The notes under the pieces are model-generated. The model was not told the origin of the DNA and did no database searches. It was given only the letters and a program-made list of their open reading frames with translations. A stretch of DNA of 64,000 bases, taken from assembly GCA_012515235.1 (NCBI GenBank), contig JAAYYU010000153.1:1-64000 (forward strand), given 5' to 3'. Below, piece by piece: positions 31,837 to 41,239 of this stretch (position 1 is the stretch's first letter; every line of letters starts with the position of its first letter). The DNA is from Candidatus Anammoximicrobium sp. GTDB lineage: Bacteria; Planctomycetota; Planctomycetia; Pirellulales; Pirellulaceae. The translations under genes were made by a program, and so were the position numbers.

Positions 31837-32829
31837 TCAGAATGAGGCCTGCGTTTCTCCCCCGTTGACCGTGGAGGCGGCTCTCCAGGTCGTCAGATTG
31901 ATGTTACCGTTGACAAAACGCACGCCACCGTCGGTGAAGCACACGTTCACGCCGCCGGGGTGCTGGCTTCGTGCGCCGAAGTGGTTGCCGCTGGAATACC
32001 AGTAGCACTCGTACTGGCTGTGGATCGGATCGTTGGGGGGATACAGCGCGCTGTAGGCCCAACGCTCCGACCATGTCGCCCGCATCCAACTGTATCCTCG
32101 CGCTCCCGCCTGGTTGCCTGTCGGCGGCGTCGCGAGCGTGCCGGCATCACACGCCGTGATGTCCCCCGACGCCGTGGCGTTGTAGGTGAATGGCTTGCCG
32201 AGCAGACACTCCGAAATCGCCATCGTGTTGGACGTACCATCGATGACTTTTGCCATGTCACTGTAGCAGAACAGCGGGTTGGCGCAGTTCGTGCATACGG
32301 ACGAGTTGCAGGTAGTGGATTCTCGCATCAAGCCGACGGCCGTGCTTGTGCTCGGGTAACTCGAGCCGTCTGACCCGCTGCAGCCGACGTAGTTCGTCGG
32401 TCCATAAGAAGTGCTGGGCGGAAGGTTAGGGTCGCTGGGACAGCGAACCGCAGGGAGGTTCGTGGCGGCGATGGTGAGGTTCACGTTGCCACTGGGCATC
32501 CCCGCCACTTCCCAATCGATCTGGTCATACAGTGCCTGCTGCTCCAGCCCCGGGAGAACTCGCGCGATCCAAGTGAGGCCGCCCGGATAAGAGCAACTGC
32601 CTGATCCATAATACGGCCGCAACGCCCCCATAGGGAACAGGCGGTAGGTATCATGGTACGTTTGAACCGCCAGTCCGAGTTGTTTCAGGTTGTTCGAGCA
32701 TTGGATGCGCCTTGCCGCCTCTCGCGCGGCCTGGATCGCCGGCAAAAGCAATGCAACCAGGATGCCGATGATCGCAATCACCACCAGCAGTTCCACCAAG
32801 GTAAAACCGCGAGATCGTTGGAGCCGCAT
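31837..32829 (-). CDS. DUF1559 prepilin-like secreted protein
   Basis: The 330-residue product has a type IV prepilin signal: a short basic leader, then GFTLVELLVVIAIIGILVAL and LLPAIQAAREAARR. The Gly-Phe junction is the usual prepilin peptidase site. The C-terminal part is the DUF1559 (SBP_bac_10) domain, recognisable by CSNNLKQLGLAVQTYHD, and by DGTSNTMAISE and HPGGVNVCFTDGGVRFV near the end. Planctomycetes carry many such paralogues, thought to be surface pseudopilins; exact roles are unknown. AGGGGCAG precedes the ATG. It follows the lipoprotein gene by 56 bases. Confidence 0.94.
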   Translation of the reverse strand: MRLQRSRGFTLVELLVVIAIIGILVALLLPAIQAAREAARRIQCSNNLKQLGLAVQTYHDTYRLFPMGALRPYYGSGSCSYPGGLTWIARVLPGLEQQALYDQIDWEVAGMPSGNVNLTIAATNLPAVRCPSDPNLPPSTSYGPTNYVGCSGSDGSSYPSTSTAVGLMRESTTCNSSVCTNCANPLFCYSDMAKVIDGTSNTMAISECLLGKPFTYNATASGDITACDAGTLATPPTGNQAGARGYSWMRATWSERWAYSALYPPNDPIHSQYECYWYSSGNHFGARSQHPGGVNVCFTDGGVRFVNGNINLTTWRAASTVNGGETQASF

Positions 32830-32885
32830 GATCTGCCCCTATTTAAGAAGAAAGAAACAGTAACCGGAACTGGCCTGTGCGCGCG

Positions 32886-33305
32886 TCACTGCGATGGGGG
32901 GACAAGCCCCTGCTCGCCACGCATGACGGGCGCCCGTGTGACCTCGCCGCGATCCAGTGAGAAGTCTTGATTATTGGCTCCGACGTCCAACTCGACCTCC
33001 AGACTGGAGGCAATGTTGTATTTGTCCGGAATGTACTGAATGCCCCTGTTCGCGGCAGTGATCAGGACAAGATACTTCCCGGCTTGCAATCCGGCGGCCT
33101 CCGCGATCTCATACTTCCCGCCCGTGATTTTGGCGGGGGCTCCGGAGCCGGGAGTGCCACCCAAGGGACGCAGAACGATCTCGCCCTCTTGGACAGGCTT
33201 GCCGCCGAACGTCACTTGGCCCTCGACCCAGCAGCTTGCTCCCCCACCGCAACCCGTGATCAGCCCTATCACAATCGCGCACGCCGACGCTTGAAACGCT
33301 TGCAT
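32886..33305 (-). CDS. Transthyretin-like lipoprotein
   Basis: The 139-residue product has a lipoprotein signal ending LITGC. A single beta-sandwich of the carboxypeptidase-regulatory/transthyretin type follows: VEGQVTFGGKPVQEGEIVLR, then GGKYEIAEAAGLQAGKYLVLI. Such proteins usually sit directly upstream of DUF1559 genes in planctomycetes, as here, and probably act together at the cell surface. GAGGTG lies about 6 bases before the ATG. It is likely the first gene of a two-gene operon. Confidence 0.88.
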   Translation of the reverse strand: MQAFQASACAIVIGLITGCGGGASCWVEGQVTFGGKPVQEGEIVLRPLGGTPGSGAPAKITGGKYEIAEAAGLQAGKYLVLITAANRGIQYIPDKYNIASSLEVELDVGANNQDFSLDRGEVTRAPVMRGEQGLVPPSQ

Positions 33306-33426
33306 CGCACCACCTCACCGAACAATCTGGCAGCGGCGGATGGACGAAATTCTTGACCCACGCCCCAAGGGGCTGGCCAACGAGCATGGCCGTTCAGATT
33401 CCGGACCTTCGAGACTTACCTAAATC

Positions 33427-33463
33427 GGGCCGCTGCCAGCTTAATAAGCTACGCGAGCGGCCC
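33427..33463. promoter_or_regulatory. Two-layer palindrome upstream of the lipoprotein-pilin pair
   Basis: AGCTTAATAAGCT (33438-33450) is a perfect palindrome flanked by a second pair, GGGCCGCT (33427-33434) and AGCGGCCC (33456-33463). It lies between the 3' end of the DUF4340 gene and the 5' end of the lipoprotein gene, both on the minus strand. It could terminate the first or regulate the second. No T-tract favours a terminator. Confidence 0.45.
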
Positions 33464-33560
33464 GGCGGGGTCAATCCATAAACCAGGAGAAATGTCAAAT
33501 GACGCAGGCGAGCTTTCTGTCGGCTGACGGAACCGAAGGCGACGGGTGGAACCCGGCTGT

Positions 33561-35318
33561 TCAGTCCTTCTTCAAGCCTTCCTTCTGCATTTCACGGAAG
33601 GCGTCGACGCCCGTGTCCGGCACGGTCGTCTTGATAACGTCGTCCAGGCCCAGTTGGATCTTCTTAAATTGCTTGTCAGAGACCAGGTAGTACCAGTCGG
33701 CGAAGCGCGTGTTCAACTCGGCCACTTTTTCCTTGGCCTTGGAGACTTTTTCGTTGCGCTCGTCGATTTTCCGCTGGTTTTCCTTGGTGATCCGTTCGCG
33801 TTCTTTCTCGATTTCGGAGTCCTTGGCTTCCTTGTCCGTTTTGGCGGGGGGCTGAGCTTGGGCATCTTTCGCATCCCCGTCTTTGGCCGCCCCGTTCGCC
33901 TTCGCCGCGGGCTTGGCTTCCTGCTCCGACTTCGCTGCCGGCTCCGGTTTCGCGTCGGACTTGGCCGCTTCAGCCGTGGCGGTTTCGTCACTGGCCGACG
34001 GCTTTGCCGTGTCGGCCGAGGTTTGCGGTTTTGCCTCCGGCTTGGCTTCCGGCTTGGCTTCTTTTGCAGCCGGCGGCACTTCCTTGGGCGTCCCCGCTTT
34101 GGGTTCCTTGCCGGCTTGCGGTTTGGCAGCCTCCGGCAATTCGGGCACGGGTTCGAGGTCCGGCTGCGGGAACTTGGTCATATCGACCCGCGTCGTGACG
34201 AACAGATAGCGGTTTTGCCCTTCGCCTTCCGCCGTCTCGCCGCCTTCTTCGGTTTCTCCGAATCGCAGGACGTATTCGACCCCCTCCTTCATCCCCACGG
34301 TGATTTCACCGTTGGCACTCAGCAGTTCGGTCTCGCCATCCGCCGTCGGCACCATGTAAAAGCCGTGCTTCGCCAGATCCACGATGCCCTCGTCGTCTTT
34401 GGCCATCCCGGCACCGGCCTGCAGATCGGCTCCCAAGCCCTTGGGCTTGCGTCGAACGTCGGCGATTTCCAGTTCGTCGACGGCCGTCTTCAGATCGTTG
34501 AGTTTCTCCTTGTTCAACTCGTCGTTCTCGCCCAACGCCGTCACGATGCCCTCGCCGTTGACGTACTTCTTCAACTCCTTCAATTTCCATTCCGAGTCCT
34601 TGAAGTCCGCAAACAGATCGAATTTTTTGTCGATCAGCACGCGATTCGGCGGCTGGAGCGACACGGCGTAATTCTTGAGGGCCACGTTTTCCACGTCCCA
34701 GGCGTTCATCTTCAAGAGGTCTTTCTCGATCCAGTCCTTGAACTTTGTGGACAACTGATCCGGATCGATCTTGACCTCGTACACTACGTCCTGTCCGACT
34801 TTCCGGACGAATCGGTGACCGTCCGAGCCGCTGACTTTTTTGCCGATGATCACGCTGGCCAGATCTTGCCCCTTGGCGTCCTCAAAGCGGACCAGAAAGC
34901 CGACGCCCTCGTCACCGACCTTGAGTTTCTCCTTGTCCGGCTCCACGACGCCGAACATGCGGTGGTCGCCGGCCACTTCCGAGGCGACGCCGAGAATCGG
35001 CAGATCGACCAGCAGCAAGGCGGCGTCCCGCACGCGGGACTCGGCGTCGGCCGGGTAGCCCTGGTACTTGGGCAGGGTCCAGGCCCCCGAAGCCTTGTCG
35101 CGGGCGACGCGGAACTCTTCGAGCGTTCCCAGGGTCTCGTCGTACTTGACGATTTCCATGCTGTCCGCTTTGGCCGCGTCGTCGAACTTTTCGAACAGGA
35201 ACTTCCCCGCCTGTTCGCGGACGTTGAACTCTTCGACGGGAGGGCGCGACAAGATAGCCAGGACGGCCACCAGTCCGGCAACCCCGAGATAAATCAGCGT
35301 CTTGATGCCTTCGTTCAT
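33561..35318 (-). CDS. DUF4340 protein of a Gld-type ABC exporter operon
   Basis: The 585-residue product has one N-terminal membrane segment (KTLIYLGVAGLVAVLAILS), then a periplasmic DUF4340-type domain (about 25-370) and an Ala/Lys/Pro/Glu-rich low-complexity spacer (about 395-510). A charged coiled coil ends the protein. DUF4340 proteins often follow GldG-like auxiliary subunits, as here. I favour the ATG at 35318 because GGAGGA lies at normal spacing; the ATG at 35327 would place the ribosome site too close. The low-complexity spacer probably spans the periplasm. Substrate and precise role are unknown. Confidence 0.85.
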   Translation of the reverse strand: MNEGIKTLIYLGVAGLVAVLAILSRPPVEEFNVREQAGKFLFEKFDDAAKADSMEIVKYDETLGTLEEFRVARDKASGAWTLPKYQGYPADAESRVRDAALLLVDLPILGVASEVAGDHRMFGVVEPDKEKLKVGDEGVGFLVRFEDAKGQDLASVIIGKKVSGSDGHRFVRKVGQDVVYEVKIDPDQLSTKFKDWIEKDLLKMNAWDVENVALKNYAVSLQPPNRVLIDKKFDLFADFKDSEWKLKELKKYVNGEGIVTALGENDELNKEKLNDLKTAVDELEIADVRRKPKGLGADLQAGAGMAKDDEGIVDLAKHGFYMVPTADGETELLSANGEITVGMKEGVEYVLRFGETEEGGETAEGEGQNRYLFVTTRVDMTKFPQPDLEPVPELPEAAKPQAGKEPKAGTPKEVPPAAKEAKPEAKPEAKPQTSADTAKPSASDETATAEAAKSDAKPEPAAKSEQEAKPAAKANGAAKDGDAKDAQAQPPAKTDKEAKDSEIEKERERITKENQRKIDERNEKVSKAKEKVAELNTRFADWYYLVSDKQFKKIQLGLDDVIKTTVPDTGVDAFREMQKEGLKKD

Positions 35319-35405
35319 CGTTTTCATTCCTCCGACAACCTCCCGCCGTCAGGTCTGCGGCGGGGTCTGGCAGGTTTCTTTTTGGATGTCTTTGAGTTTC
35401 TTGGG

Positions 35406-38400
35406 TTACCGCAGCCGTGATTTCGCGACGCCTTCCCGTTCGCGCAACCGGCGTCGAACGAACACCACCAGTCCCACCAACAGCGGCGGGATCGGCGGCA
35501 GGGCGACGGCCAGGAACTTGTAGTAGTTCTTGATGCCGGCGATTTGCAGGTCGACTTTGCGGCGGATTTCGTCGATCTTCTCATCCCGCTGCCGCTGCAT
35601 CTGCTCGCGTTTGACGCTCAATCGCCGCTTCAGCCGTTCCTGGACTTCGGCCAATTTCTGAGCCCGGCTCTGCAAGTCCGAGAAGCGAATGCCTGCCTGG
35701 CCGTCCTGCCGCTGCTTGGTCTTCAGTTCCTCCAACGCTTCCTCGAACTTCTTGATTTCCTTCTGATTCTCATCCTCGATTTCCTTGACCGCTTTCTCGA
35801 ACTCCCTTTCGTATTCGCGCCGCCGGGTGTACTCTTCGTCCCGCGCTTCCTGCGTGTTCACTTCGACGATCCGCAGCGTGCTGTGCTTCGGCTTCCGCTT
35901 GCGGATGTTGACGTATTGATCGTCGCCCGACAGCACATCGATCACGTTCAGCACGAAGTTGACGTTCTCGAACTGCCAGTTGATCTCCGCATCCTCGCCG
36001 GGCCGAGCCCGCATGCGGAGGAAACCGGGCATCATCAGATCGATATCCGCGACGTACACCACGTCGATGCCCCGCCGCTTCTCGGGTTTAACCGCCGATT
36101 TCGGCGGATCCTTGGCGGCGTCCGATTTCTCCTTCGCGTCCGCCGTGGCGGGTTCCTTCGCCGGGTCTTTGTCGTCTGCCGCCAGCGCCGCGTCGGACGG
36201 CTTCGCGTTTCCGGCCGCAGCGGGCTGTTCCGGCTCAGCTCCGGCATCGGACATGAGTTTGTCCTCCGACGGATTGCCGGTGATCCGCACGGCGATCACC
36301 TGGACGCCCTTGCGGTCGCCGCGCAGATCGCCCCCGGACTGCCGGTTTTCACGGCGATCCATAAAGGTCTGGAAGCTCACCGTGCCGGCCGCTTCGCCGG
36401 TCGTGGCCAACTTCTGGAACTTCAAGTCGCTGCTCTTGTCCGGCTTTACACCGCCCGGCACCGGGAAACAGATCTCGGTAAGGCCCGAAGTGATGGGCGA
36501 CTCTTCGTTGATCGAGTTCTCGCCGCCGGGCGATTCCCGCCGACAGAACACGAAATGGTCAAAAATGGCCGGCAGTTGAAGCTTCCAATACGGATTGAAC
36601 TCTTGCCAGACGATATCAGGCGCGAACAACCCCATCATGCTCGTCTCGCCAGGCACCTCCAGCCCCAACACGTTCCATAGTTTCTTCATGTCGCCCTTGG
36701 GCTGGGGACCACCTCCGCCGCCAAACATCCCCCCCATGCCTCCCGGCGGCATCTTGGGCTCGCCAGTCGCCGGGGCAGCCATGTAAACCGGTCGCGGATC
36801 CTCAAAAATGGCCGTCGGCTGCCCGCGCTTGATCGCCTCCAGGACATTGTCCAGTTCCTCTGGACTGAGCGAGGACGGCTGGACCGCCAGCAGCACGTCA
36901 TGGGCGTCCTCCTCGATCGGATTGGTTGGGTCGACTTCCTTGACCGTGTACTGCTTCTCCAATTCCGTCACGATCTCTTGCTTGGGAATGTCCTGCGGAC
37001 GCCCGCCGGCAAACGAAAAACCGCCGAACAGACGCGCTTCGGTCCGCACGATGCCGACTTTCTTGCGTTCCTTCTTCGCCACCGTGCAGATCGAACGAAT
37101 CAACTCGTACTCCACCGGAATGCCGTAATCAAAGAACGGCACGACGACCTTTTCCAGCCCGCAGGTGAACGCGGCCGCCATCAGGACCTGTTCGTCCTTG
37201 ATCTGGCCGCGAGTCCGAGTCTGCACCGGTTCCGGCTTGATTCCGTAGCGTTTCTCCGCCAACGAAGTCAATTCAATCGCATCCTCGCTGCCCTGATCCA
37301 GAAGGTGCATGCGGAGGTTGATGGTGCTCCCGCCCGCAGCAGCTCGAAACTCCTTCAGCATCGACATCAAATCCGATTTCGTCTTGGCATAGATCTCCGG
37401 CACCTGACCGCTGATGAACGCCTCGATTTGAATCGTGTGATCGGCCTGCAGGTCGCGAAGCAATCGCTTCGTGTCCGGCGACAGCGAACTGACTTTGCCG
37501 ATCGTAAAATCACGCCGCAGGCCGCTCAGCAGATCGTTGTTGGCGAAGACATAGTTGACGCCCAAAACCACGGCCACCAAGGACAGGGTGCGGACCAAGT
37601 AGTGCCCCAACAACGAAGTTCCGTCGCGGCCCCCGGACCAGTGTCGGCTGCCGATCAAAACCATGCTGAGGTACAGGCCCACAACCGCCACCAGGGCAAA
37701 ATAGGCGACCGACGAGAGACTGATCACGCCCCGGCCAAAATCGTCCAATTGGGCGCCGATGCTGAAACCGGAAACGAGCCGAGCCAAGGTCGCATTGCGA
37801 ATGATCACGTCGGCCTTGACGGCAAAGACCAGCGGAGCATTGAAAATCGCGCCCAGAATGAACCCGACGGTGACGTTGCCCGTCAGGAACGAGGCGATCA
37901 TGCCCACGGCCAGCATGGCCATCCCCACAAGCCAGTAGCCAAAATACGTGGCAAAGAACAAGCCTGTGTCCAGATCGCCCAACGACAACGAGGCCAGCAC
38001 GATGAAGTTGCAGAACTGGGAGAACAGCAGCGACGCGGTGAAAATCGCAGCCGCCGCGATGTACTTGCCGACAACGATGTCGAAATCGGCGGCAGGCAGA
38101 GTCAGCAGCAATTCGTCGGTGCCCTGCCGCCGCTCATCCGCCCAGATGCTCATGGTGATCGCGGGAATGAAGATCAGCATGATGTAAGGCAAGAACTTGT
38201 TCAGCTGATCCAGGTTCGCCAAGTTGGCGTTGAAGAAGTCGTGAGGCCAAAACGCGGCGAACGACGTCAGCAGCACGAACAAGCACAAAAACACATAGCC
38301 CGTCGGGTTACTGAAATAGCCGACAAAGTTCCGCTTCAGCACGGCCAAGGTAGCCCGTTTCTTCACGCACAACGGCGTGACGATGGCCGCCAGCACGACC

Positions 38401-38453
38401 AAGAACAGCGCGTCGCGAATTAGGAGGTCGCCGAGGGATTGCCAGAAAATCAT
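35406..38453 (-). CDS. ABC permease fused to GldG-like auxiliary subunit
   Basis: The 1015-residue fusion begins with a GldF-like permease domain of about six membrane segments (about 10-265; SIWADERRQGTDELLLTLPA is a hallmark). A second anchor (about 285-305) leads into a GldG/ABC-transport-auxiliary periplasmic domain (about 320-660, with KKVGIVRTEARLFGG). An acidic Ala/Lys linker, a long coiled coil (about 865-975) and a final membrane segment near the C-terminus follow. In Bacteroidetes GldF and GldG are separate and act in gliding or secretion; in planctomycetes the fused form occurs without known gliding. I chose the ATG at 38453 with GAGAGAAG upstream; the TTG at 38468 is less likely. 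Confidence 0.9.
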   Translation of the reverse strand: MIFWQSLGDLLIRDALFLVVLAAIVTPLCVKKRATLAVLKRNFVGYFSNPTGYVFLCLFVLLTSFAAFWPHDFFNANLANLDQLNKFLPYIMLIFIPAITMSIWADERRQGTDELLLTLPAADFDIVVGKYIAAAAIFTASLLFSQFCNFIVLASLSLGDLDTGLFFATYFGYWLVGMAMLAVGMIASFLTGNVTVGFILGAIFNAPLVFAVKADVIIRNATLARLVSGFSIGAQLDDFGRGVISLSSVAYFALVAVVGLYLSMVLIGSRHWSGGRDGTSLLGHYLVRTLSLVAVVLGVNYVFANNDLLSGLRRDFTIGKVSSLSPDTKRLLRDLQADHTIQIEAFISGQVPEIYAKTKSDLMSMLKEFRAAAGGSTINLRMHLLDQGSEDAIELTSLAEKRYGIKPEPVQTRTRGQIKDEQVLMAAAFTCGLEKVVVPFFDYGIPVEYELIRSICTVAKKERKKVGIVRTEARLFGGFSFAGGRPQDIPKQEIVTELEKQYTVKEVDPTNPIEEDAHDVLLAVQPSSLSPEELDNVLEAIKRGQPTAIFEDPRPVYMAAPATGEPKMPPGGMGGMFGGGGGPQPKGDMKKLWNVLGLEVPGETSMMGLFAPDIVWQEFNPYWKLQLPAIFDHFVFCRRESPGGENSINEESPITSGLTEICFPVPGGVKPDKSSDLKFQKLATTGEAAGTVSFQTFMDRRENRQSGGDLRGDRKGVQVIAVRITGNPSEDKLMSDAGAEPEQPAAAGNAKPSDAALAADDKDPAKEPATADAKEKSDAAKDPPKSAVKPEKRRGIDVVYVADIDLMMPGFLRMRARPGEDAEINWQFENVNFVLNVIDVLSGDDQYVNIRKRKPKHSTLRIVEVNTQEARDEEYTRRREYEREFEKAVKEIEDENQKEIKKFEEALEELKTKQRQDGQAGIRFSDLQSRAQKLAEVQERLKRRLSVKREQMQRQRDEKIDEIRRKVDLQIAGIKNYYKFLAVALPPIPPLLVGLVVFVRRRLREREGVAKSRLR

Positions 38454-38543
38454 AGCTACTTCTCTCAACCGAAGTTAGGGTCAAATCTTATTCGAATCAA
38501 AGACGGGCAGCTCGCCGCGGGGATTCGCAGCTTTGCAGCAAAG

Positions 38544-39299
38544 CTAAGCCGCCTGGGCGTCCGCAGCCGTCAGCCGCTTGAACGCTCCCTCGAGCCCGTC
38601 TTTTCCTTCCGTGAGTTCCGCGACCGAGCCATCGTAGACCAAGCGGCCTTCGTTGATCAGAATCACTCGACTGGCCATGGCTTCGACTTCCTGCAGGATG
38701 TGCGTCGACAACAGAATCGTCTTCTTTTCCTCATCCCGCAGCCGCTCCATCGTCCTCCGAACTTCCTGAATCTGGTTCGGATCCAGGCCGGCGGTCGGCT
38801 CGTCCATGATCAGCACGTCCGGTTCGTGCAGCAACGCCTGAGCCATCCCCAGCCGCTGACGGTAACCCTTTGACAGCTTGGAGATAGGCTTGTGAAAGAC
38901 GCTTCCCAACATGCACAGCTCGACCACCGCGTTAATGCGGCGAAGGCGCTGGTCGCGGGTCATGCCTCGGGCGTCGGCAAAAAACTCCAGCAAGCTGCTT
39001 GGAGTCATATCGGGATACAACGGTCCGCTTTCGGGCAGATAACCCAGTCGCGCCGAACCGGCGATCCTGTCCGTCGCCATATCGTGGCCCGCAATCCGGG
39101 CGATGCCTTCGGAAGCGGCGACGTAGCCGGTCAACAGCTTCATCGTCGTGCTCTTGCCCGCCCCGTTGGGACCCAAGAAAGCGACCAGTTCGCCTTCGTG
39201 GACCTTGAAGGTGACGTCGCGGCACGCAGCAAACGGGCCGTAGAACTTCGAGAGGCCGACGGCCTCGATCATGGGTTGCCTATCCACCTTGTCAATCAT
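38544..39299 (-). CDS. ABC transporter ATP-binding protein (GldA-like)
   Basis: This 251-residue ATPase powers the permease fusion encoded downstream. It has Walker A GPNGAGKST, Walker B VLIMDEPTAGLDPNQ and the H-loop in LLSTHILQEVEAMASRV. The signature is LSKGYRQRLG instead of LSGGQ, which is the usual form in the GldA/CcmA-like branch. Its stop is 90 bases before the permease start, and the three genes run in one direction as an operon. An ATG nine residues further in (39272) is a possible start. Upstream are four AATTTGG words. Confidence 0.92.
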   Translation of the reverse strand: MIDKVDRQPMIEAVGLSKFYGPFAACRDVTFKVHEGELVAFLGPNGAGKSTTMKLLTGYVAASEGIARIAGHDMATDRIAGSARLGYLPESGPLYPDMTPSSLLEFFADARGMTRDQRLRRINAVVELCMLGSVFHKPISKLSKGYRQRLGMAQALLHEPDVLIMDEPTAGLDPNQIQEVRRTMERLRDEEKKTILLSTHILQEVEAMASRVILINEGRLVYDGSVAELTEGKDGLEGAFKRLTAADAQAA

Positions 39300-39668
39300 G
39301 GTTCCGCCAAGTCACAATCGGGAGGAAATTTGGTAGGACTTTCGGCCACATTGGCAGGCCAATCAAACATCCTGTTACGTAGCCAAGCCGAATTTGGTTC
39401 AATTTGGCAGGGTTGGCTACAAGTGCCCTAGTGTAGCAAGATTCGGGCCTAACGCAATTTGGTGCAAAGGCTGATGTCACGAAAAGCGGTGACACGCCGG
39501 TCAATGAAAGCTCGGCGGGAAATCGCCCAGGTGCGTTGTCCGTGTCCGGAACCTGCGACGCCGCGCCGATCACGAAACGATCGGATCGCCCTTACTCGTT
39601 GTGAATACGCGATTTGGGATGTCACTTTGCAGGCCAGCGGAGGCTTTCCAGTAAGGGGGTAATGACCG
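39300..39668. other. Divergent intergenic region with repeated AATTTGG words
   Basis: The 369-bp region lies between the ABC operon (minus) and the SRAP gene (plus). It has four copies of AATTTGG (39327, 39391, 39401, 39456) and a hairpin GTAGCCAA (39379-39386) with TTGGCTAC (39413-39420) enclosing two of them. No gene is supported. The copies may be binding sites for a regulator, which is inference. Confidence 0.5.
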
Positions 39669-40388
39669 ATGTGTGGACGGTTTACGCTGCGAACCGGCGC
39701 GACGACGCTAATTGAGAAATTTGGCGGCCTTTTGCTGTTCGAGTTGCCGTTGCAGTACAACATCTCGCCGACACAAATGGTCGCCACTGTGCGGATCGGT
39801 CCCGAAGACGCTGTCCGCCGCTGGGAAATGGTCCGTTGGGGACTGATTCCGTCTTGGGCCAAGGAACCATCGATCGGGAACCGGATGATCAACGCGCGAG
39901 CGGAAACGGTCGCGGACAAACCGGCCTTCCGCGCGGCTTTCCGCCGTCGCCGTTGCCTGGTGCCCGCAGATGGTTACTTCGAGTGGCAAAAGACCCGTAA
40001 AAGCAAACAGCCGTACTACATCCGCCGGCGCGACGACTTGCCGTTCGCCATGGCCGGACTGTGGGAGCGTTGGACCGACCCGCAGACGGATGAACCGATC
40101 GAGACGTGTACGATCATCACCACCGAGGCCAACGAACTGACGCGGCCGATTCACGATCGGATGCCCGTCATCCTGGACGCGGCCGGTTACGATCGCTGGC
40201 TCGATCCGCACCTGGAGCGTCCCGACCCGCTCCGCGAACTGCTGCGTCCCTTCGCCGCCCAGGCGATGCGAGCCGACCCTGTGGACGCGTATGTGAACAA
40301 CCCGCGAAACGGCGGCCCGCAGTGCATTCAGCCGCTCCCTCCGGAGACTTGGCATCAGAACAACGCCAACTGCCGCTGGCTGCTCTGA
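39669..40388 (+). CDS. SRAP/HMCES-type abasic-site processing protein (YedK-like)
   Basis: SRAP proteins bind abasic sites in single-stranded DNA and form a covalent link through Cys2, protecting the site. Here Met1 is followed directly by Cys2 (MCGRFTLRTG). The other active-site elements are present: NARAET (Asn), GYFEWQK (Glu) and RPIHDRMPVIL (His). Length (239 residues) is normal. AAGGGGG lies 9 bases before the ATG. The gene overlaps the convergent DUF72 gene by 34 bases at their 3' ends. No LexA-type box was recognised. Confidence 0.95.
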   Translation: MCGRFTLRTGATTLIEKFGGLLLFELPLQYNISPTQMVATVRIGPEDAVRRWEMVRWGLIPSWAKEPSIGNRMINARAETVADKPAFRAAFRRRRCLVPADGYFEWQKTRKSKQPYYIRRRDDLPFAMAGLWERWTDPQTDEPIETCTIITTEANELTRPIHDRMPVILDAAGYDRWLDPHLERPDPLRELLRPFAAQAMRADPVDAYVNNPRNGGPQCIQPLPPETWHQNNANCRWLL

Positions 40389-41239
40389 ATCATCTCGCCC
40401 GGCCAAGGTTCCATCGCCGTGACGCGGTGCGTGTGCTGCCGGAGTTCGTCGTGGAACCGACGCGCCAGTTGCGGGGCGTACAGATCATCCGGCGTGTGCG
40501 TGAAGACGTAGGGCACTCTTCCGCTGATGATCCAACCAGCGACGGTCGGCGCCCACTCGCGGATCCAGGGAACGACGGATCGCACGTCGTTGCGGCCAAT
40601 CAACCGGATGATCGGGCTCCCCGCGGTCACGACCCGGTGGACCGGAAGCTGCGGCTTGCGGGACTGCGAACCGCGTTCGTGATCGTCGCTCGCCGGAGCA
40701 CTGAACAGCGGCCGGCTGTCGAAGATCACCCGATCGATCCGCAGCTCCGCCAGCAGCTGATTGAGCGAGCGTTCGTGCTTGCCTTGGTCGAAGAAATCGG
40801 GATGGCGGACTTCGACGGCATACGGAAACTCCGTGGGCAGACGCCGCAGATAGGCGGCCAGATCGTCCAGGTGACTGGCCGAAAACGTCGGCGGCAGTTG
40901 GAGAAAGGCCGGCCCCAGCCGCTGGCCGTCGTCCAGGATGCGGAGGATGTCGAGAAAAGCCGCCGTCTCCGCGTCCGCGTTGACCAGCCGATGCTGATGA
41001 CTGATCGCTTGCGGAAACTTGCACACAAACCGGAACGGGGGCTGCGTCGCGTCCACCCAACGTTGGACGGTGTCCTTCGACGGGAGGGCATAGAACGTGC
41101 TGTTGCCCTCGACCGCGTTGAAGACTTGCGAGTACTGACTCAGCCACTGGTCGCGTCTGGCGTGCCGGGTGAACAGGTTCCCCTGCCAGCGCGACGAGGC
41201 CCACACGGGGCAGCCGAGAAAGTACAACGATCGTTTCAT
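40355..41239 (-). CDS. DUF72 family protein (YecE-like)
   Basis: The 294-residue cytoplasmic protein has a TIM-barrel fold typical of DUF72: LGCPVWASSRWQGNLF at the start, then VFNAVEGNSTFYALPSKDTV and PFRFVCKFPQAISH. Later blocks PYAVEVRHPDFF and GWIISGRVPYVFTHTPDD also fit. The biochemical function of the family is not established. The ATG at 41239 matches the family N-terminus; the open frame extends to 41617 without similarity. Its 3' end overlaps the SRAP gene by 34 bases, so each gene's final codons are encoded antisense to the other. Confidence 0.92.
   Translation of the reverse strand: MKRSLYFLGCPVWASSRWQGNLFTRHARRDQWLSQYSQVFNAVEGNSTFYALPSKDTVQRWVDATQPPFRFVCKFPQAISHQHRLVNADAETAAFLDILRILDDGQRLGPAFLQLPPTFSASHLDDLAAYLRRLPTEFPYAVEVRHPDFFDQGKHERSLNQLLAELRIDRVIFDSRPLFSAPASDDHERGSQSRKPQLPVHRVVTAGSPIIRLIGRNDVRSVVPWIREWAPTVAGWIISGRVPYVFTHTPDDLYAPQLARRFHDELRQHTHRVTAMEPWPGEMIQSSQRQLALF

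Noticed and set aside
33546..35420. 624-codon plus-strand open frame over the DUF4340 gene
   Set aside because: Mirror of the low-complexity Ala/Lys/Glu coding sequence; no signal or family.
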